A program made the position numbers and the translations under genes. The notes below the pieces were generated by a model that was given only the letters and a program-made list of their open reading frames with translations, was not told the DNA's origin and did not search any database. From NCBI RefSeq assembly GCF_003006155.1, contig NZ_CP023559.1:2356001-2420000 (forward strand): a stretch of 64,000 bases of DNA. The letters are read 5' to 3'. Source of the DNA: Salinicola tamaricis. Lineage in GTDB: Bacteria > Pseudomonadota > Gammaproteobacteria > Pseudomonadales > Halomonadaceae. Shown piece after piece: positions 32,931 through 45,743 of the stretch (position 1 is its first letter; every line of letters begins with the position of its first letter).

Positions 32931-33971
32931 ATGAAGAGTGCTGCCCCCGCTTCCTACACGCTCGGCGAACTCGCCGAGCGCATCGACGCTCGCCTGGTCG
33001 GTGATCCCGAGCTCCGCGTCAGCGGCCTGGCGACCCTGACCGATGCCGGTCCGGGCGATCTGGCCTTTCTCGCCAATCGTGCCTATCTCAAGTATCTGGC
33101 CGATACCCGCGCCAGTGCGGTGCTGGTACACCCGGCCCATGGCGAGACCTGCCCGTGCCCACGGCTGGAGCTCGACAATCCCTATCTGGGCTACGCACGG
33201 CTGTCGCGGCTGTTCGACCCGTTGGACAACCGTGATTCACAGGGTGTCCATCCCAGTGCGGTGGTCTCCCCCGATGCGGTGATCGGGGCACGGGTCGAGA
33301 TCGGCGCGCACTGCGTGATCGAGGCCGGGGTCGAGATCGCTGATGACTGCGTGATCGGTGCCGGCAGTTTCATCGGCGCCGATACCACCTTGGGCCAGGG
33401 CTCGCGTCTGCACGCCAATGTCACGCTCTATCACGGCGTCAGCGTGGGCCAGCGGGCGATTCTTCACAGCGGCTGCGTGATCGGCGGCGATGGCTTCGGC
33501 TTCGCCCATGACGGCGCATCCTGGGAGAAGATCGCTCAGCTCGGCGGCGTGCGTCTGGGTGACGATGTCGAGGTGGGTAGCTGTTCGAGCATCGACCGCG
33601 GCGCGCTGGGTGACACCCTGATCGGCAATGGGGTCAAGATCGACTCCCAGGTGCAGATCGCCCACAACGTGCAGATCGGCGATCACAGCGCGCTGGCCGG
33701 CTGCGTCGGCATCGCCGGTTCGACCAAGGTCGGCCGTCACTGTCTGCTCGGTGGCGGGGTGGGGCTCTCGGGCCATCTGACCCTGGCCGACGGTGTCCAG
33801 GTGACCGGCATGAGCCTGGTCACCAATTCGATCCTCGAGCCGGGCGTCTACTCCTCCGGCACGGGCTCGATGTCGAATAGTCAGTGGCGCAAGAACGCGG
33901 TACGCTTCAAGCAGTTGGACGAGATCGCCAAGCGTCTGACACGACTCGAGCGTGGCCGACGCGATGCGTGA
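32931..33971 (+). CDS. lpxD: UDP-3-O-(3-hydroxyacyl)glucosamine N-acyltransferase
   Basis: Intact 346-residue lipid A enzyme, third step of the Raetz pathway. The N-terminal uridine-binding domain includes SGLATLTDAGPGDLAFLANR, and the left-handed beta-helix contains the catalytic block GGDGFGFAHDGASWEKIAQ with the conserved His. The C-terminal helix ends RRDA. The beta-helix carries regular hexads (VIGARVEIGAHCVIEAGVEI). Confidence 0.97.
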   Translation: MKSAAPASYTLGELAERIDARLVGDPELRVSGLATLTDAGPGDLAFLANRAYLKYLADTRASAVLVHPAHGETCPCPRLELDNPYLGYARLSRLFDPLDNRDSQGVHPSAVVSPDAVIGARVEIGAHCVIEAGVEIADDCVIGAGSFIGADTTLGQGSRLHANVTLYHGVSVGQRAILHSGCVIGGDGFGFAHDGASWEKIAQLGGVRLGDDVEVGSCSSIDRGALGDTLIGNGVKIDSQVQIAHNVQIGDHSALAGCVGIAGSTKVGRHCLLGGGVGLSGHLTLADGVQVTGMSLVTNSILEPGVYSSGTGSMSNSQWRKNAVRFKQLDEIAKRLTRLERGRRDA

Positions 33972-34007
33972 ACGGAGGGGTATGGCAATCGGCGCGGGGG
34001 CGAAAGG

Positions 34008-34097
34008 CTGGCAGCCCTGTAGTGCGCCTGTATAATGCCCGCCCACATGGGTGAACGCCGCTTTACCTCCGTGTGCCTGCCTTTTCGGCAGGCATTT
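34008..34097 (+). promoter_or_regulatory. Candidate promoter and leader hairpin upstream of fabZ
   Basis: A perfect -10 TATAAT (34031-34036) lies 17 bases after CTGGCA (34008-34013). About 40 bases downstream TGCCTGCC pairs with GGCAGGCA around TTTTC (34074-34094) and is followed by TTTCG. The hairpin sits between this promoter and the fabZ start, so it could act as an attenuator or 5' stabiliser. Confidence 0.55.
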
Positions 34098-34119
34098 CGT
34101 TATTTCAGAGGTCGTATTG

Positions 34120-34563
34120 ATGATAATGGACATCAACCAGATTCGTGAGTATCTACCGCATCGTTATCCTTTTCTGTTGGTAGATCGCGTGATGGAGATC
34201 ACGCTGGCGAATCGATCGTGGCGTACAAGAACGTCAGCATCAACGAACCCTTCTTCAACGGCCACTTCCCCATCCTCATCCGATCATGCCGGGCGTGCTG
34301 ATCATCGAAGCACTGGCCCAGGCCGCGGTATCCTCGGCTTCAAGACCGTCAACAAGTTGCCCGCCGACGGTTACGTTTACTATCTCGTAGGCAGTGACAA
34401 CGTGCGCTTCAAGCGGCCGGTGATGCCGGGCGATCAGCTCAAGCTCGAAGCCGACGTGATCAAGGGCAAGCGCGGCATCTGGAAATTCGCCTGCCGCGCC
34501 AGCGTCGACGGCGAGCTGGCCTGCGAGGGCGAAATCATCTGCGCCGAGAGGAAAATCGCTTGA
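34120..34563 (+). CDS. fabZ: 3-hydroxyacyl-[acyl-carrier-protein] dehydratase FabZ (internally frame-shifted)
   Basis: Hot-dog-fold dehydratase of fatty acid elongation, 147 codons. The start ([20 protein letters not shown]) and the end ([20 protein letters not shown], then [17 protein letters not shown]) are canonical. The middle, ~34207 to ~34330, is in the wrong frame: another frame shows [21 protein letters not shown] and [15 protein letters not shown], which hold the catalytic His and Glu. Three one-base losses sum to one codon, so the ORF stays open and hides the damage. ATG 34120 has AGAGG eight bases upstream. Its stop overlaps lpxA as TTGA. Confidence 0.93.
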   Translation: MIMDINQIREYLPHRYPFLLVDRVMEITLANRSWRTRTSASTNPSSTATSPSSSDHAGRADHRSTGPGRGILGFKTVNKLPADGYVYYLVGSDNVRFKRPVMPGDQLKLEADVIKGKRGIWKFACRASVDGELACEGEIICAERKIA

Positions 34564-35328
34564 TTCATCCCACCGCCATCGTCGATCCCGCTGCGCGTCT
34601 GGCCGCTGACGTCGAGGTCGGCCCGTACAGTGTGATCGGTCCCGATGTCGAGATCGATGCGGGCTGCGTGATTGGCCCGCACGTGGTGATCAAGGGGCCG
34701 ACACGCCTGGGCCAGCGCAATCGCATCTTCCAGTTCGCCTCCGTGGGTGAGGAGTGCCAGGACAAGAAGTACGCCGGCGAGCCCACTCGTCTCGAGGTGG
34801 GTGACGACAACGTCATCCGCGAGAGCGGTGACCATCCACCGCGGCACGATGCAGGATCGTGGCGTCACCACCATCGGCAGTCGCAACCTGTTCATGGCCT
34901 ACTCCCACGTCGGCCACGACTGTCTGATCGGCGACGACTGCATCCTGGCCAACCAGGCGACCCTGGCCGGCCACGTGACCCTGGGCAACTTCTCCATCCT
35001 CGGCGGGCTGTCGGCGATCCACCAGTTCTGCCACATGGGCGAGCACGCCATGGTCGGCGGTTGTTCGGCGATCACCAAGGACATCCCGGCGTTCATCATG
35101 GTCAGCGGCAACCCGGCCGCGCCCCACGGGCTCAATTCGATCGGACTCAAGCGCCGCGGTTTCTCCGCCGAGGCGATCAAGGCCCTCGGCGAAGGGTACC
35201 GTCTGGTCTACCGCAAGGGTCTGACCCTGGAGCAGGCGATCGCCGAGATCGAGCGCCGCTTCGCGCTTGAGGAGACCCAGCGCTTCGTCGATTCGCTCAA
35301 GGTCTCCCAGCGCGGCATCATCCGCTAG
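34560..35328 (+). CDS. lpxA: UDP-N-acetylglucosamine acyltransferase (frameshifted)
   Basis: First enzyme of lipid A synthesis, ~256 residues of left-handed beta-helix. It starts at TTG 34560 ([20 protein letters not shown]), overlapping the fabZ stop. An apparent extra G near 34828 breaks the frame after DDNVIRES; the next frame gives [14 protein letters not shown], and the catalytic His is in [16 protein letters not shown]. The C-terminal helical domain ends VSQRGIIR. Essential gene, so a likely sequence error. Confidence 0.94.
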
Positions 35329-35344
35329 CCGGTCCGGGGGCAGG

Positions 35345-36529
35345 ATGCGTGTCTATCTGGTGGCCGGCGAACTCTCCGGCGACATCCTCGGTGCCGGGCT
35401 GATGCAGGCGCTGCGTCAGCGCCGCCCCGACGTCGAGTTCCGCGGCATCGGCGGCCCGCGCATGCAGGCCCAGGGGCTCGAGTCCCTCTATCCGCTGGAG
35501 ACTCTGTCGGTGATGGGGCTGGTCGAGGTGCTCAAGCACCTGCCGGGGCTGATCAAGGTGCGCCGCCATCTGAAGCGCGATGCACTCGCCTGGCGGCCTG
35601 ACGTGATGATCGGCATCGACGCCCCGGACTTCATCTCGGCCTCGAGCTTCAGCTGCGCCAACGCGGCATCCGCACCGCCCACTATGTCAGCCCCTCGGTC
35701 TGGGCCTGGCGTCAGGGCCGGGTCAAGAAGATCGCGCGGGCGGTCGATGCCATGCTCACCTTTCTGCCGTTCGAGGCCGCGTTCTACGCCGAGCATCGGG
35801 TGCCGGTAGCTTATGTCGGCCATCCGCTGGCCGACGAGCTACCGCTGGTCAACGACCGCGCTGCTGCGCGCGAGGCGCTGGAGCTCGACCCGGCCACGCC
35901 GACCCTGGCGCTGCTGCCCGGCTCGCGCAGCAACGAGGTGCGCTTCCAGGGCGAGATTTTCCTGCGCGCCGCCGCGGCGCTGCGCGAGCGGCTGGGTGAG
36001 CTGCAGGTGGTGATCCCGCGGCCTCGCCGCAGCGCCGGGAGGAGCTCGAGGCGCTGCTCGAACGCTTTCCGCAGCTGGCCGAGCGGGTCACGCTCTGCGA
36101 TGGCCGCTCGCGCGAGGCGATGACCGCCGCCGACGCGGTGCTGCTGACATCGGGCACCGCGGCGCTGGAGACCATGCTCTGCCATCGCGCCATGGTGTGG
36201 CCTATCGCATGGCGCCGGCCACCTACTGGCTGGCCCAGCGGCTGGTCAAGACACGCTGGATCTCGCTGCCCAACCTGATTGCCCAGGAGGAACTGGTGCC
36301 GGAGCTGATCCAGGACGCGGTAGATGCCGAGCGCCTGGTCGAGACGTTGACCCTGGTTCGACGACGCACTCGGCGCGAGGCGCTGGAGACACGCTTCGCC
36401 GAGCTCCACGCCGGGCTGCAGCGCGGCGCCAGCGAGCGCGCCGCCAGTGCCGTGCTCGAACTGGTCGAGCACGGTGCGCTCAGCGTCACCGCCTCTAACC
36501 CTAGTGCTTCTAAAGCGCGCCCCTCTTGA
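35345..36529 (+). CDS. lpxB: Lipid-A-disaccharide synthase (three or more frameshifts)
   Basis: GT19 glycosyltransferase that joins UDP-diacylglucosamine and lipid X. It opens [20 protein letters not shown] and has [18 protein letters not shown]. Frames change near 35640 (after IGIDAPDF, then [20 protein letters not shown]), near 36022 (after VVIPRP), and near 36193 (before [19 protein letters not shown]). The intact piece in the middle carries [29 protein letters not shown] is the nucleotide-binding part. The summed span is a multiple of three (~394 residues), the normal size. rnhB follows 10 bases later. Confidence 0.92.
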
Positions 36530-36539
36530 GAGGTCAGTC

Positions 36540-37166
36540 ATGCCCGCCAAGCGCGCCCCTCAGACCTATCCCGAACTGGTAATCGACTACCATGGCGAGC
36601 GCCTCGCCGGTGTCGACGAAGTCGGGCGCGGCCCGCTGGTGGGCGCGGTGGTGGCGGCTGCGGTGATCCTCGATCCGGCGCGCCCCATCGACGGGCTGAC
36701 CGACTCCAAGCGGCTGAGTGCGGCCCGCCGCGAGGCGTTGGATCTGCGCATCCGCGAGCAGGCGCTGGCGTTCGCGGTGGCCGAGGCCACGACGGAGGAG
36801 ATCGACCAGCTCAATATCTACCACGCCACGCATCTGGCGATGCGCCGCGCCATCGATGCGCTACCGCTGGCCGCGGAGTATCTGCTGGTCGACGGCAACC
36901 GCCTGCCGGGCCACGCCTGTCCTGGGCAGGCGGTGGTCAAGGGCGATCTGCGCCATCCGGCGATCAGCGCCGCGTCGATTCTGGCCAAGGTGGCGCGCGA
37001 CGCCCAGATGGCCGAGCTGGATGCGCGCCATCCCGAGTATGGCTTCGCCCGCCACAAGGGCTATCCCACCCGCGAGCACCTGGACGCGCTCGTCCGCTGG
37101 GGGCCGCTCGCGGCGCATCGGCGCTCGTTCGCCCCGGTACGCGAGCAGCTGGCGCTGTTCTCCTGA
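36540..37166 (+). CDS. rnhB: Ribonuclease HII
   Basis: Intact 208-residue endonuclease that removes RNA from RNA-DNA hybrids and misincorporated ribonucleotides. The active-site motif is [17 protein letters not shown] (Asp, Glu), the third Asp is in [11 protein letters not shown], and the fourth lies in [12 protein letters not shown]. The start at 36540 has GAGAGGTC just before it. It sits between lpxB and dnaE, the conserved order. Confidence 0.96.
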   Translation: MPAKRAPQTYPELVIDYHGERLAGVDEVGRGPLVGAVVAAAVILDPARPIDGLTDSKRLSAARREALDLRIREQALAFAVAEATTEEIDQLNIYHATHLAMRRAIDALPLAAEYLLVDGNRLPGHACPGQAVVKGDLRHPAISAASILAKVARDAQMAELDARHPEYGFARHKGYPTREHLDALVRWGPLAAHRRSFAPVREQLALFS

Positions 37167-37262
37167 GCGGCACCCTGTCCCATTCCCGGAGTCTCTGCTT
37201 GCCCGGGGCCAAGCTGGTATCCTGTCGCGGTCACTCATTCGCCGCCCGATCTCGAGTTCGTC

Positions 37263-40769
<3,507 letters not shown>

Positions 40770-40775
40770 CGGCGG

Positions 40776-40805
40776 TTGCCAACACTCGTGAGGGTGCGAT
40801 AATGA
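40776..40805 (+). promoter_or_regulatory. Candidate promoter upstream of accA
   Basis: -35 TTGCCA (40776-40781), 18-bp spacer, -10 TAATGA (40800-40805), in the 99-bp dnaE-accA gap and 63 bases before the accA ATG. Confidence 0.45.
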
Positions 40806-40868
40806 CGCGTTTTCGCCGCAGCGTACGCCGCACGCTTCAGGTTGCCAGGACATCACAGTAGACGCCCT

Positions 40869-41819
40869 ATGAATCCCAACTATCTGGACTTTGAACAGCC
40901 GATCGCCGAACTTCAGGCCAAGATCGAAGAACTGCGCCTGGTCGGGAACGACAGCCGCATCAGCCTGAGCGACGAGATCGGCAAGCTCGAAGAGAAGAGC
41001 CGCAAGCTCACCGAGCAGATTTTCCGTGACCTGACCGCCTGGCAGGTGACGCAGCTGTCGCGGCATCCGCAGCGTCCCTACACGCTGGACTATCTCGACA
41101 GCATCTTCACCGAGTTCGATGAACTGCACGGTGACCGCAACTTCGCCGACGACGCTGCCCTGGTCGGCGGCGTGGCACGGCTCGATGGCAAGCCGGTGAT
41201 GGTGATCGGCCATCAGAAGGGGCGTGATGTCAAGGAGAAGGTGCGCCGCAACTTCGGCATGCCGCGCCCGGAGGGCTACCGCAAGGCGTGCCGCCTGATG
41301 GAGATGGCCGAGCGCTTCAAGATGCCGGTGCTCACCTTCATCGACACGCCGGGCGCCTATCCGGGCATCGATGCCGAGGAGCGCGGTCAGTCGGAAGCGA
41401 TCGCCTACAACCTGGCGGTGATGTCACGCCTCAAGACGCCGATCGTCGCCACCGTGATCGGCGAGGGCGGTTCCGGCGGGGCGCTGGCCATCGGCGTCTG
41501 CGACGAGCTGCAGATGCTGCAGTACTCCACCTACTCGGTGATCTCGCCCGAAGGCTGCGCCTCGATCCTGTGGAAGAGCGCCGAGAAAGCCTCCGAGGCG
41601 GCCCAGGCGATGGGGATCACCGCTGAACGGCTGAAGGAGCTGGGCTTCGTCGACACGCTGATCGACGAGCCGGGCGGTGCCCATCGTCAGCCTCGCAAGA
41701 CCGCGGAGAGCGTGCGCGCGGCGCTGCTCGAAAGCCTCGACCGGCTGCAGGGAATGGACACCGACGCGCTGCTGGCGCGCCGCTACGAACGCCTGATGTC
41801 CTACGGCGCCCCGCAGTAA
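40869..41819 (+). CDS. accA: Acetyl-CoA carboxylase carboxyltransferase alpha subunit
   Basis: Intact 316-residue subunit of the carboxyltransferase that makes malonyl-CoA. It opens [20 protein letters not shown], a start shared by relatives, and contains [39 protein letters not shown] and the oxyanion-hole block [14 protein letters not shown]. It follows dnaE, the usual place. The partner accD is not in the window. Confidence 0.97.
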   Translation: MNPNYLDFEQPIAELQAKIEELRLVGNDSRISLSDEIGKLEEKSRKLTEQIFRDLTAWQVTQLSRHPQRPYTLDYLDSIFTEFDELHGDRNFADDAALVGGVARLDGKPVMVIGHQKGRDVKEKVRRNFGMPRPEGYRKACRLMEMAERFKMPVLTFIDTPGAYPGIDAEERGQSEAIAYNLAVMSRLKTPIVATVIGEGGSGGALAIGVCDELQMLQYSTYSVISPEGCASILWKSAEKASEAAQAMGITAERLKELGFVDTLIDEPGGAHRQPRKTAESVRAALLESLDRLQGMDTDALLARRYERLMSYGAPQ

Positions 41820-41877
41820 GCTCACGCCTGGCCGCGCCACGCTCTCCCTTGTCGAGGCGCGTTCAGGAGGTCTCCCG

Positions 41878-43273
41878 GTGGCCGACTCTCGTCCCCCTCT
41901 CGATGTACTCGATGCCCTCATCACTGAAGCCCTGGCGCCACTGGCCCCGGGGCGACGGCTATGGGTGGCGCTCTCCGGTGGTCTCGATTCGTCACTGCTG
42001 CTGAGCCGCGTGGCGCCGGCGGCGCGCGCGCAGGGGATTACGCTGAGAGCAGTGCATGTCGACCACGGCCTGCAGCCCGCGGCAGCGACCTTCGTCGACC
42101 ACTGCCGGGCACTGTGCGCCGCGCTCGCGGTGCCGCTGAGCGTGGTGCCGGTCACGGTGACGCCGGCAGGGCAGGGGCTCGAGGCGGCTGCGCGGGAGGC
42201 ACGCTATGCCGCGTTCGCCGCCACCCTGGCGACGGGCGACATGCTGTGGCTGGCCCAGCACGCTGACGATCAGCTCGAAACCTTCCTGCTCGCCGCGCTG
42301 CGCGGCAGCGGCGTGACCGGGCTCGCTGGCATGCCGTTGCGGCGGCACTGGCGTGGCCTGGAGATCATTCGGCCCTGGCTCGGGGTGTCACGATCGACGC
42401 TGCGCGCTGCCGCCGAGCAGTGTGATCTCGCCTGGTGCGAAGACCCCACCAATCACGCGCTCGAGTATGACCGCAACTTCCTGCGCCACCGGTAGTGCCG
42501 CCGCTGAGCGAACGCTGGCCAGGGGCGGTCGCGGCGGTGGGGCGCAGTGTGGCCTGGCTGGCGGAGGCGGACGAGCTGCTCGCCGAGCTGGCCGAGGGCG
42601 ATCTCGCTCTCGCCGGCGATGATCCCGGGTGCCTGCCGCTGGCACGGCTGACGCCGCTGTGAGCCCGGCGCGCCAGCGCCTGCTGGTGCGCCACGCCCTG
42701 GCCCGCCTGGCGCTGCCGGCACCGCCGGCGGCGCGTCTGGCCGAGCTGCGCCGCCAGTGGCAGGCGGGCCAAGATCGCAAGGTCAGGGTGGTCTGGCCGG
42801 GGGCGGAGGCGCGGGTATGGCGCGGGGCGCTCTATCTTTGCCGACGCCGGCGCCGTTGGAACCCGCAGTGGTGCGTCGATTGGGATGGCTGCGGCGTGTT
42901 GGCCACGCCCTGGGGGAACTACCGTTATCGCCTGAGCCGCGAGCCCGACCACGGCGAGAACGGTCGAGGAGGGCGCTACCCATAAGGGGGCTTTCGACGA
43001 GGGGTTAACGAAGAGAGTATTAACGAAGAGAGTATTAACGAAGAGAGTGTTAGCGAGGCGCTGACACTGCGATGACCCTGCCCGCGGCGGCGAACGCCTC
43101 GCCTGGCCGGCCGCGGCAGCCGCGACGTCAAACGGCTGCTGCAGGAAGCGGGCTTGCCGCCGTGGGAGCGTGAGCGTGTGCCACTAGTGTGGCACGACGA
43201 CACGCTGGTGGCGGTGCTGGGAGTGGCAACCGCCGCGGGCTGGCGGCAGATGCCGCTGCCCGCGACCGAATGA
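41878..43273 (+). CDS. tilS: tRNA(Ile)-lysidine synthase (several frameshifts)
   Basis: Modifies C34 of the minor tRNA-Ile to lysidine; essential. The GTG start has AGGAGG eight bases upstream. The N-terminal ATP-pyrophosphatase carries the PP-loop LWVALSGGLDSSLLLSRVAP (SGGxDS), ending with EDPTNHALEYDRNFLRH at ~42493. The middle and TilS substrate domain (RLLVRHALARLALP, WPGAEARVWRGALYLCR) and C-terminal domain (RGGERLAWPGRGSRDVKRLL, LPPWERERVPLVWHDD) lie in other frames, so at least three shifts exist (near 42492, ~42660 and after 42935). A 15-bp repeat encoding Asn-Glu-Glu-Ser-Ile units is in frame in the linker. It ends ATE at 43273. Confidence 0.9.
43006..43065. repeat. 15-bp tandem repeat inside tilS
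   Basis: Two copies of TAACGAAGAGAGTAT (43006, 43021), a third with one change (43036) and a decayed fourth (43051). Read in the tilS frame it gives repeating Asn-Glu-Glu-Ser-Ile just before the conserved C-terminal domain, so copy-number changes would not shift the frame. Confidence 0.87.
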
Positions 43274-43301
43274 GCGAACGCGATATCGTGAGCGCGCGGC
43301 G

Positions 43302-44810
43302 TTACTCGTTATAGTTCAAAGCCAGCCCGACGCTGCGCTGGTAGCCAGACTCTTCTTCGAGATCGTTGAGCACCAGCGGGTGCAGACGCGTCGCCGGCAG
43401 CGTCAGCGTCAGGGTCTCTTCCTGGGCGTCGAGCTGGAAGTCGTCGATCGCCTGCTCCGGGCGTGAATGGTTGAGCAGCACCGCCAGGCGCAGCAGCCGT
43501 GCCAGCCGGGCGTAGGCCGAGCGTGACGCCTCGGGCAGCGCCTCGAGCTCCTTGTGCGGAAACTTGCGCCGGTGGGCGCGAACCAGAAACGCCAGCGCCT
43601 GCTGCTCCGGACGCGAGAAGCCGGGCATGTCGGAGTACTCCAGCAGATAGGCGCCATGGCGATGGAACTGGCTGTGCGAAATGGCCAGGCCGATCTCGCA
43701 CAGGCGTGCCGCCCAGGTCAGGAACAGGCGCTGCTCAGGGGTGAGCCCCCACGCCTTGCGCACCTGATCGAAGGCGTGCAGCGCGCTGCGCTCGACGTTG
43801 TCGGCGTGTGCCAGGTCGACGCTGTAGCGGCGCATCATCTGCTCGACGCTGTGACGGCGTGAATCCTCCGGGGTGTTGCGCCCGATGAGATCGTAGAGCA
43901 CCCCCTCGCGCAGGGCACCGTCGGAGTAGCGCATGCGCTCGAGCTCGAAGGCCTCGAATACCGCGCAGAGAATCGCGACCCCAGCCGGGAACACCCGCGC
44001 CCGATCCTCCTTGAGCCCCTCCATGGCGACCTTGTCCAGGTGGCCGCAGTTGATCAGCCGCTTGCGCAGCGCCAGCAGCGCCTCTCGCTCGATGACTCCG
44101 GCATCGCCCTCGCCGTGGGCGGCGATGACCGCGGCCGCGGCCTTGATCGTGCCGCTGGAGCCGATCGGATCCTGCCAGCCCAGGCGGCGATAGCCATTCT
44201 GGATGTTGGCGAGTTCGGAGAGTGCCGCCATCTCGGCGCGGCGGAAGCGTTTCTCGCTGATGTCGCCATTGGCGAAGAAGGCGCCGGTATAGGCGACGCA
44301 GCCCATGTGCAGGCTCTCCAGTGCCTGGGGCTCGAAATCCTCGCCGATGATGAACTCGGTGGAGCCGCCGCCGATATCGACGATCAGCCGCCGGCCGTGC
44401 ACTTCGGCCAGCGCGTGGGCGGCGCCCAGATAAATCAGACGCGCCTCTTCGCGGCCGCCGATGATCTCGATCGGGTGGCCGATCAGCGCCTCGGCGCGTT
44501 CGATCAGGGCGTGGGCGTTGTGCGCGGCGCGCAGGGCGTTGGTTCCCACGATGCGCAGGTCACCCGGCGCGACTTCGGCGAGAAAGGGGGCAAAGCGCTC
44601 GAGACAGCCCAGCGCGCGCTCCATCGCCGCCGGGGTGAAGTTCTCGTCGGCATCCAGGCCGGCGGCGAGCTGAACCTTCTCGCCCATCTTGGCGACCACC
44701 TGCAGGCGGCCATCCTGATAGTTGGCGACCAGCAGGTGGAAACTGTTGGAGCCGAGATCGATGGCTGCCAGGCGACGGGTGGTCTCGGTGGCGGTCGGCT
44801 TCCCGCTCAT
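43302..44810 (-). CDS. ppx: Exopolyphosphatase
   Basis: Intact ~502-residue Ppx/GppA-family enzyme that trims polyphosphate. The ASKHA fold has RLAAIDLGSNSFHLLVANY (phosphate 1), IVDIGGGSTEFIIGE (phosphate 2) and GSSGTIKAAA; a C-terminal HD-like helical domain follows. I chose ATG 44810 (MSGKPTATETTRRLAAID) over a longer reading to 45026, since the extra 72 residues are low-complexity and overlap the divergent thioredoxin gene. Polyphosphate turnover links to the nearby PhoX gene only by theme. Confidence 0.95.
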   Translation of the reverse strand: MSGKPTATETTRRLAAIDLGSNSFHLLVANYQDGRLQVVAKMGEKVQLAAGLDADENFTPAAMERALGCLERFAPFLAEVAPGDLRIVGTNALRAAHNAHALIERAEALIGHPIEIIGGREEARLIYLGAAHALAEVHGRRLIVDIGGGSTEFIIGEDFEPQALESLHMGCVAYTGAFFANGDISEKRFRRAEMAALSELANIQNGYRRLGWQDPIGSSGTIKAAAAVIAAHGEGDAGVIEREALLALRKRLINCGHLDKVAMEGLKEDRARVFPAGVAILCAVFEAFELERMRYSDGALREGVLYDLIGRNTPEDSRRHSVEQMMRRYSVDLAHADNVERSALHAFDQVRKAWGLTPEQRLFLTWAARLCEIGLAISHSQFHRHGAYLLEYSDMPGFSRPEQQALAFLVRAHRRKFPHKELEALPEASRSAYARLARLLRLAVLLNHSRPEQAIDDFQLDAQEETLTLTLPATRLHPLVLNDLEEESGYQRSVGLALNYNE

Positions 44811-44994
44811 GGGGTGGCGTCCTCGACGGCTATCTGAACAAGGCGCGGGACGTCGCTGCCGGCGCCCGTGGGAGCCGGCCGCCAGCGTCCCGCGGCGGTA
44901 AAAGGTGAGTGCAAGGTTGCGTTGCCCTCCCGGGCTTGTCAATCGGCTCGCCGCTCTGCATGCTGCGTCCAGAGCCCCCTTGAGGCAGGCAGCC

Positions 44995-45324
44995 ATGGTG
45001 CAGAGACTCAAGCTCGACGGTGACACCTTCGACGCCTGGCGCGAGCGCCCCGGCGGGGCGCGGCTGGCGGTGTTCGTGGCTGCCTGGTGCCAGCCCTGCG
45101 ACAGTCTGCTGGCGACGCTTGCGACGAGCGGCGACGGGCTGGGGCTCGATCAGCCGCTGGGGGTGATCGACGTCGACCGAGAGCCGGCTCTGGCCGAGCG
45201 CTACGGCGTACGCGGCACGCCCACGCTGACGCTGTTCGTCAATGGCGAGGCGCGCACCTCGCGGGTGGGCGCGCTCTCGCAGAGCCAGCTCGCGCAGCTG
45301 TGCGACGAGGCCACGCGCAACTGA
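44995..45324 (+). CDS. Thioredoxin-like protein
   Basis: 109-residue thioredoxin fold with the active site AAWCQPCDSLL (WCQPC instead of WCGPC) and the conserved cis-Pro in GVRGTPTLTLFVNGE. The start at 44995 has TTGAGGCAG upstream; longer starts add only low-complexity sequence. trxA lies beside rho in many gammaproteobacteria, and this gene sits 419 bp upstream of rho, so it may be the local trxA. The non-standard CQPC motif suggests altered redox potential, which makes me cautious. Confidence 0.82.
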   Translation: MVQRLKLDGDTFDAWRERPGGARLAVFVAAWCQPCDSLLATLATSGDGLGLDQPLGVIDVDREPALAERYGVRGTPTLTLFVNGEARTSRVGALSQSQLAQLCDEATRN

Positions 45325-45743
45325 ATGCCGAGCGGCGCCCACCGCCATGCCTTGCCAGCGTCCATCGGCCATGCCTTGGCATCATCGAATGACTTGCGTT
45401 CGTCGGGCGGCTTGTCTACCATCGGGACGTTCGCCTGTTCCGAATGCTTCTCGACCGCCTCGCGGTCCCCCAAGTCGTCAGTCACCCCAGTTCCGATCAC
45501 CGGATCGACATTGCGTCTATCGGACGACCGTCCGAGAGATCACAGGCGAATCGAACCGCTCTCCCGGCATCTTTGGCCAACCGGTCTCTTAAACGTCACG
45601 GTGACCGGCCATCCAGACGAATAGCCCGGCTTCTGGGACGACTGAACGCGCCGCGCGGCGTATGCACTGACCGCCTCTTGTCCTTTCTTTCTTCATCCGG
45701 CAACCGCCATTGCCTGCGACACGAGCCATTTCTGACCGAACTC
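45325..45743 (+). promoter_or_regulatory. Long rho leader with candidate promoter
   Basis: A 419-bp gap before rho. The best promoter is -35 TTGCGT (45394-45399), 17-bp spacer, -10 TACCAT (45417-45422), which leaves a ~315-nt leader. The leader is C-rich and G-poor in places (such as around 45700), the composition Rho prefers. In E. coli, rho is autoregulated by premature Rho-dependent termination in its leader, so the same is likely here. A palindrome ATGCC-TT-GGCAT (45371-45382) precedes the promoter. No leader ORF is convincing. Confidence 0.5.

Noticed and set aside
43006-43065. Possible CRISPR-like repeat
   Set aside because: Units are adjacent 15-mers without spacers, and they are in frame within tilS.
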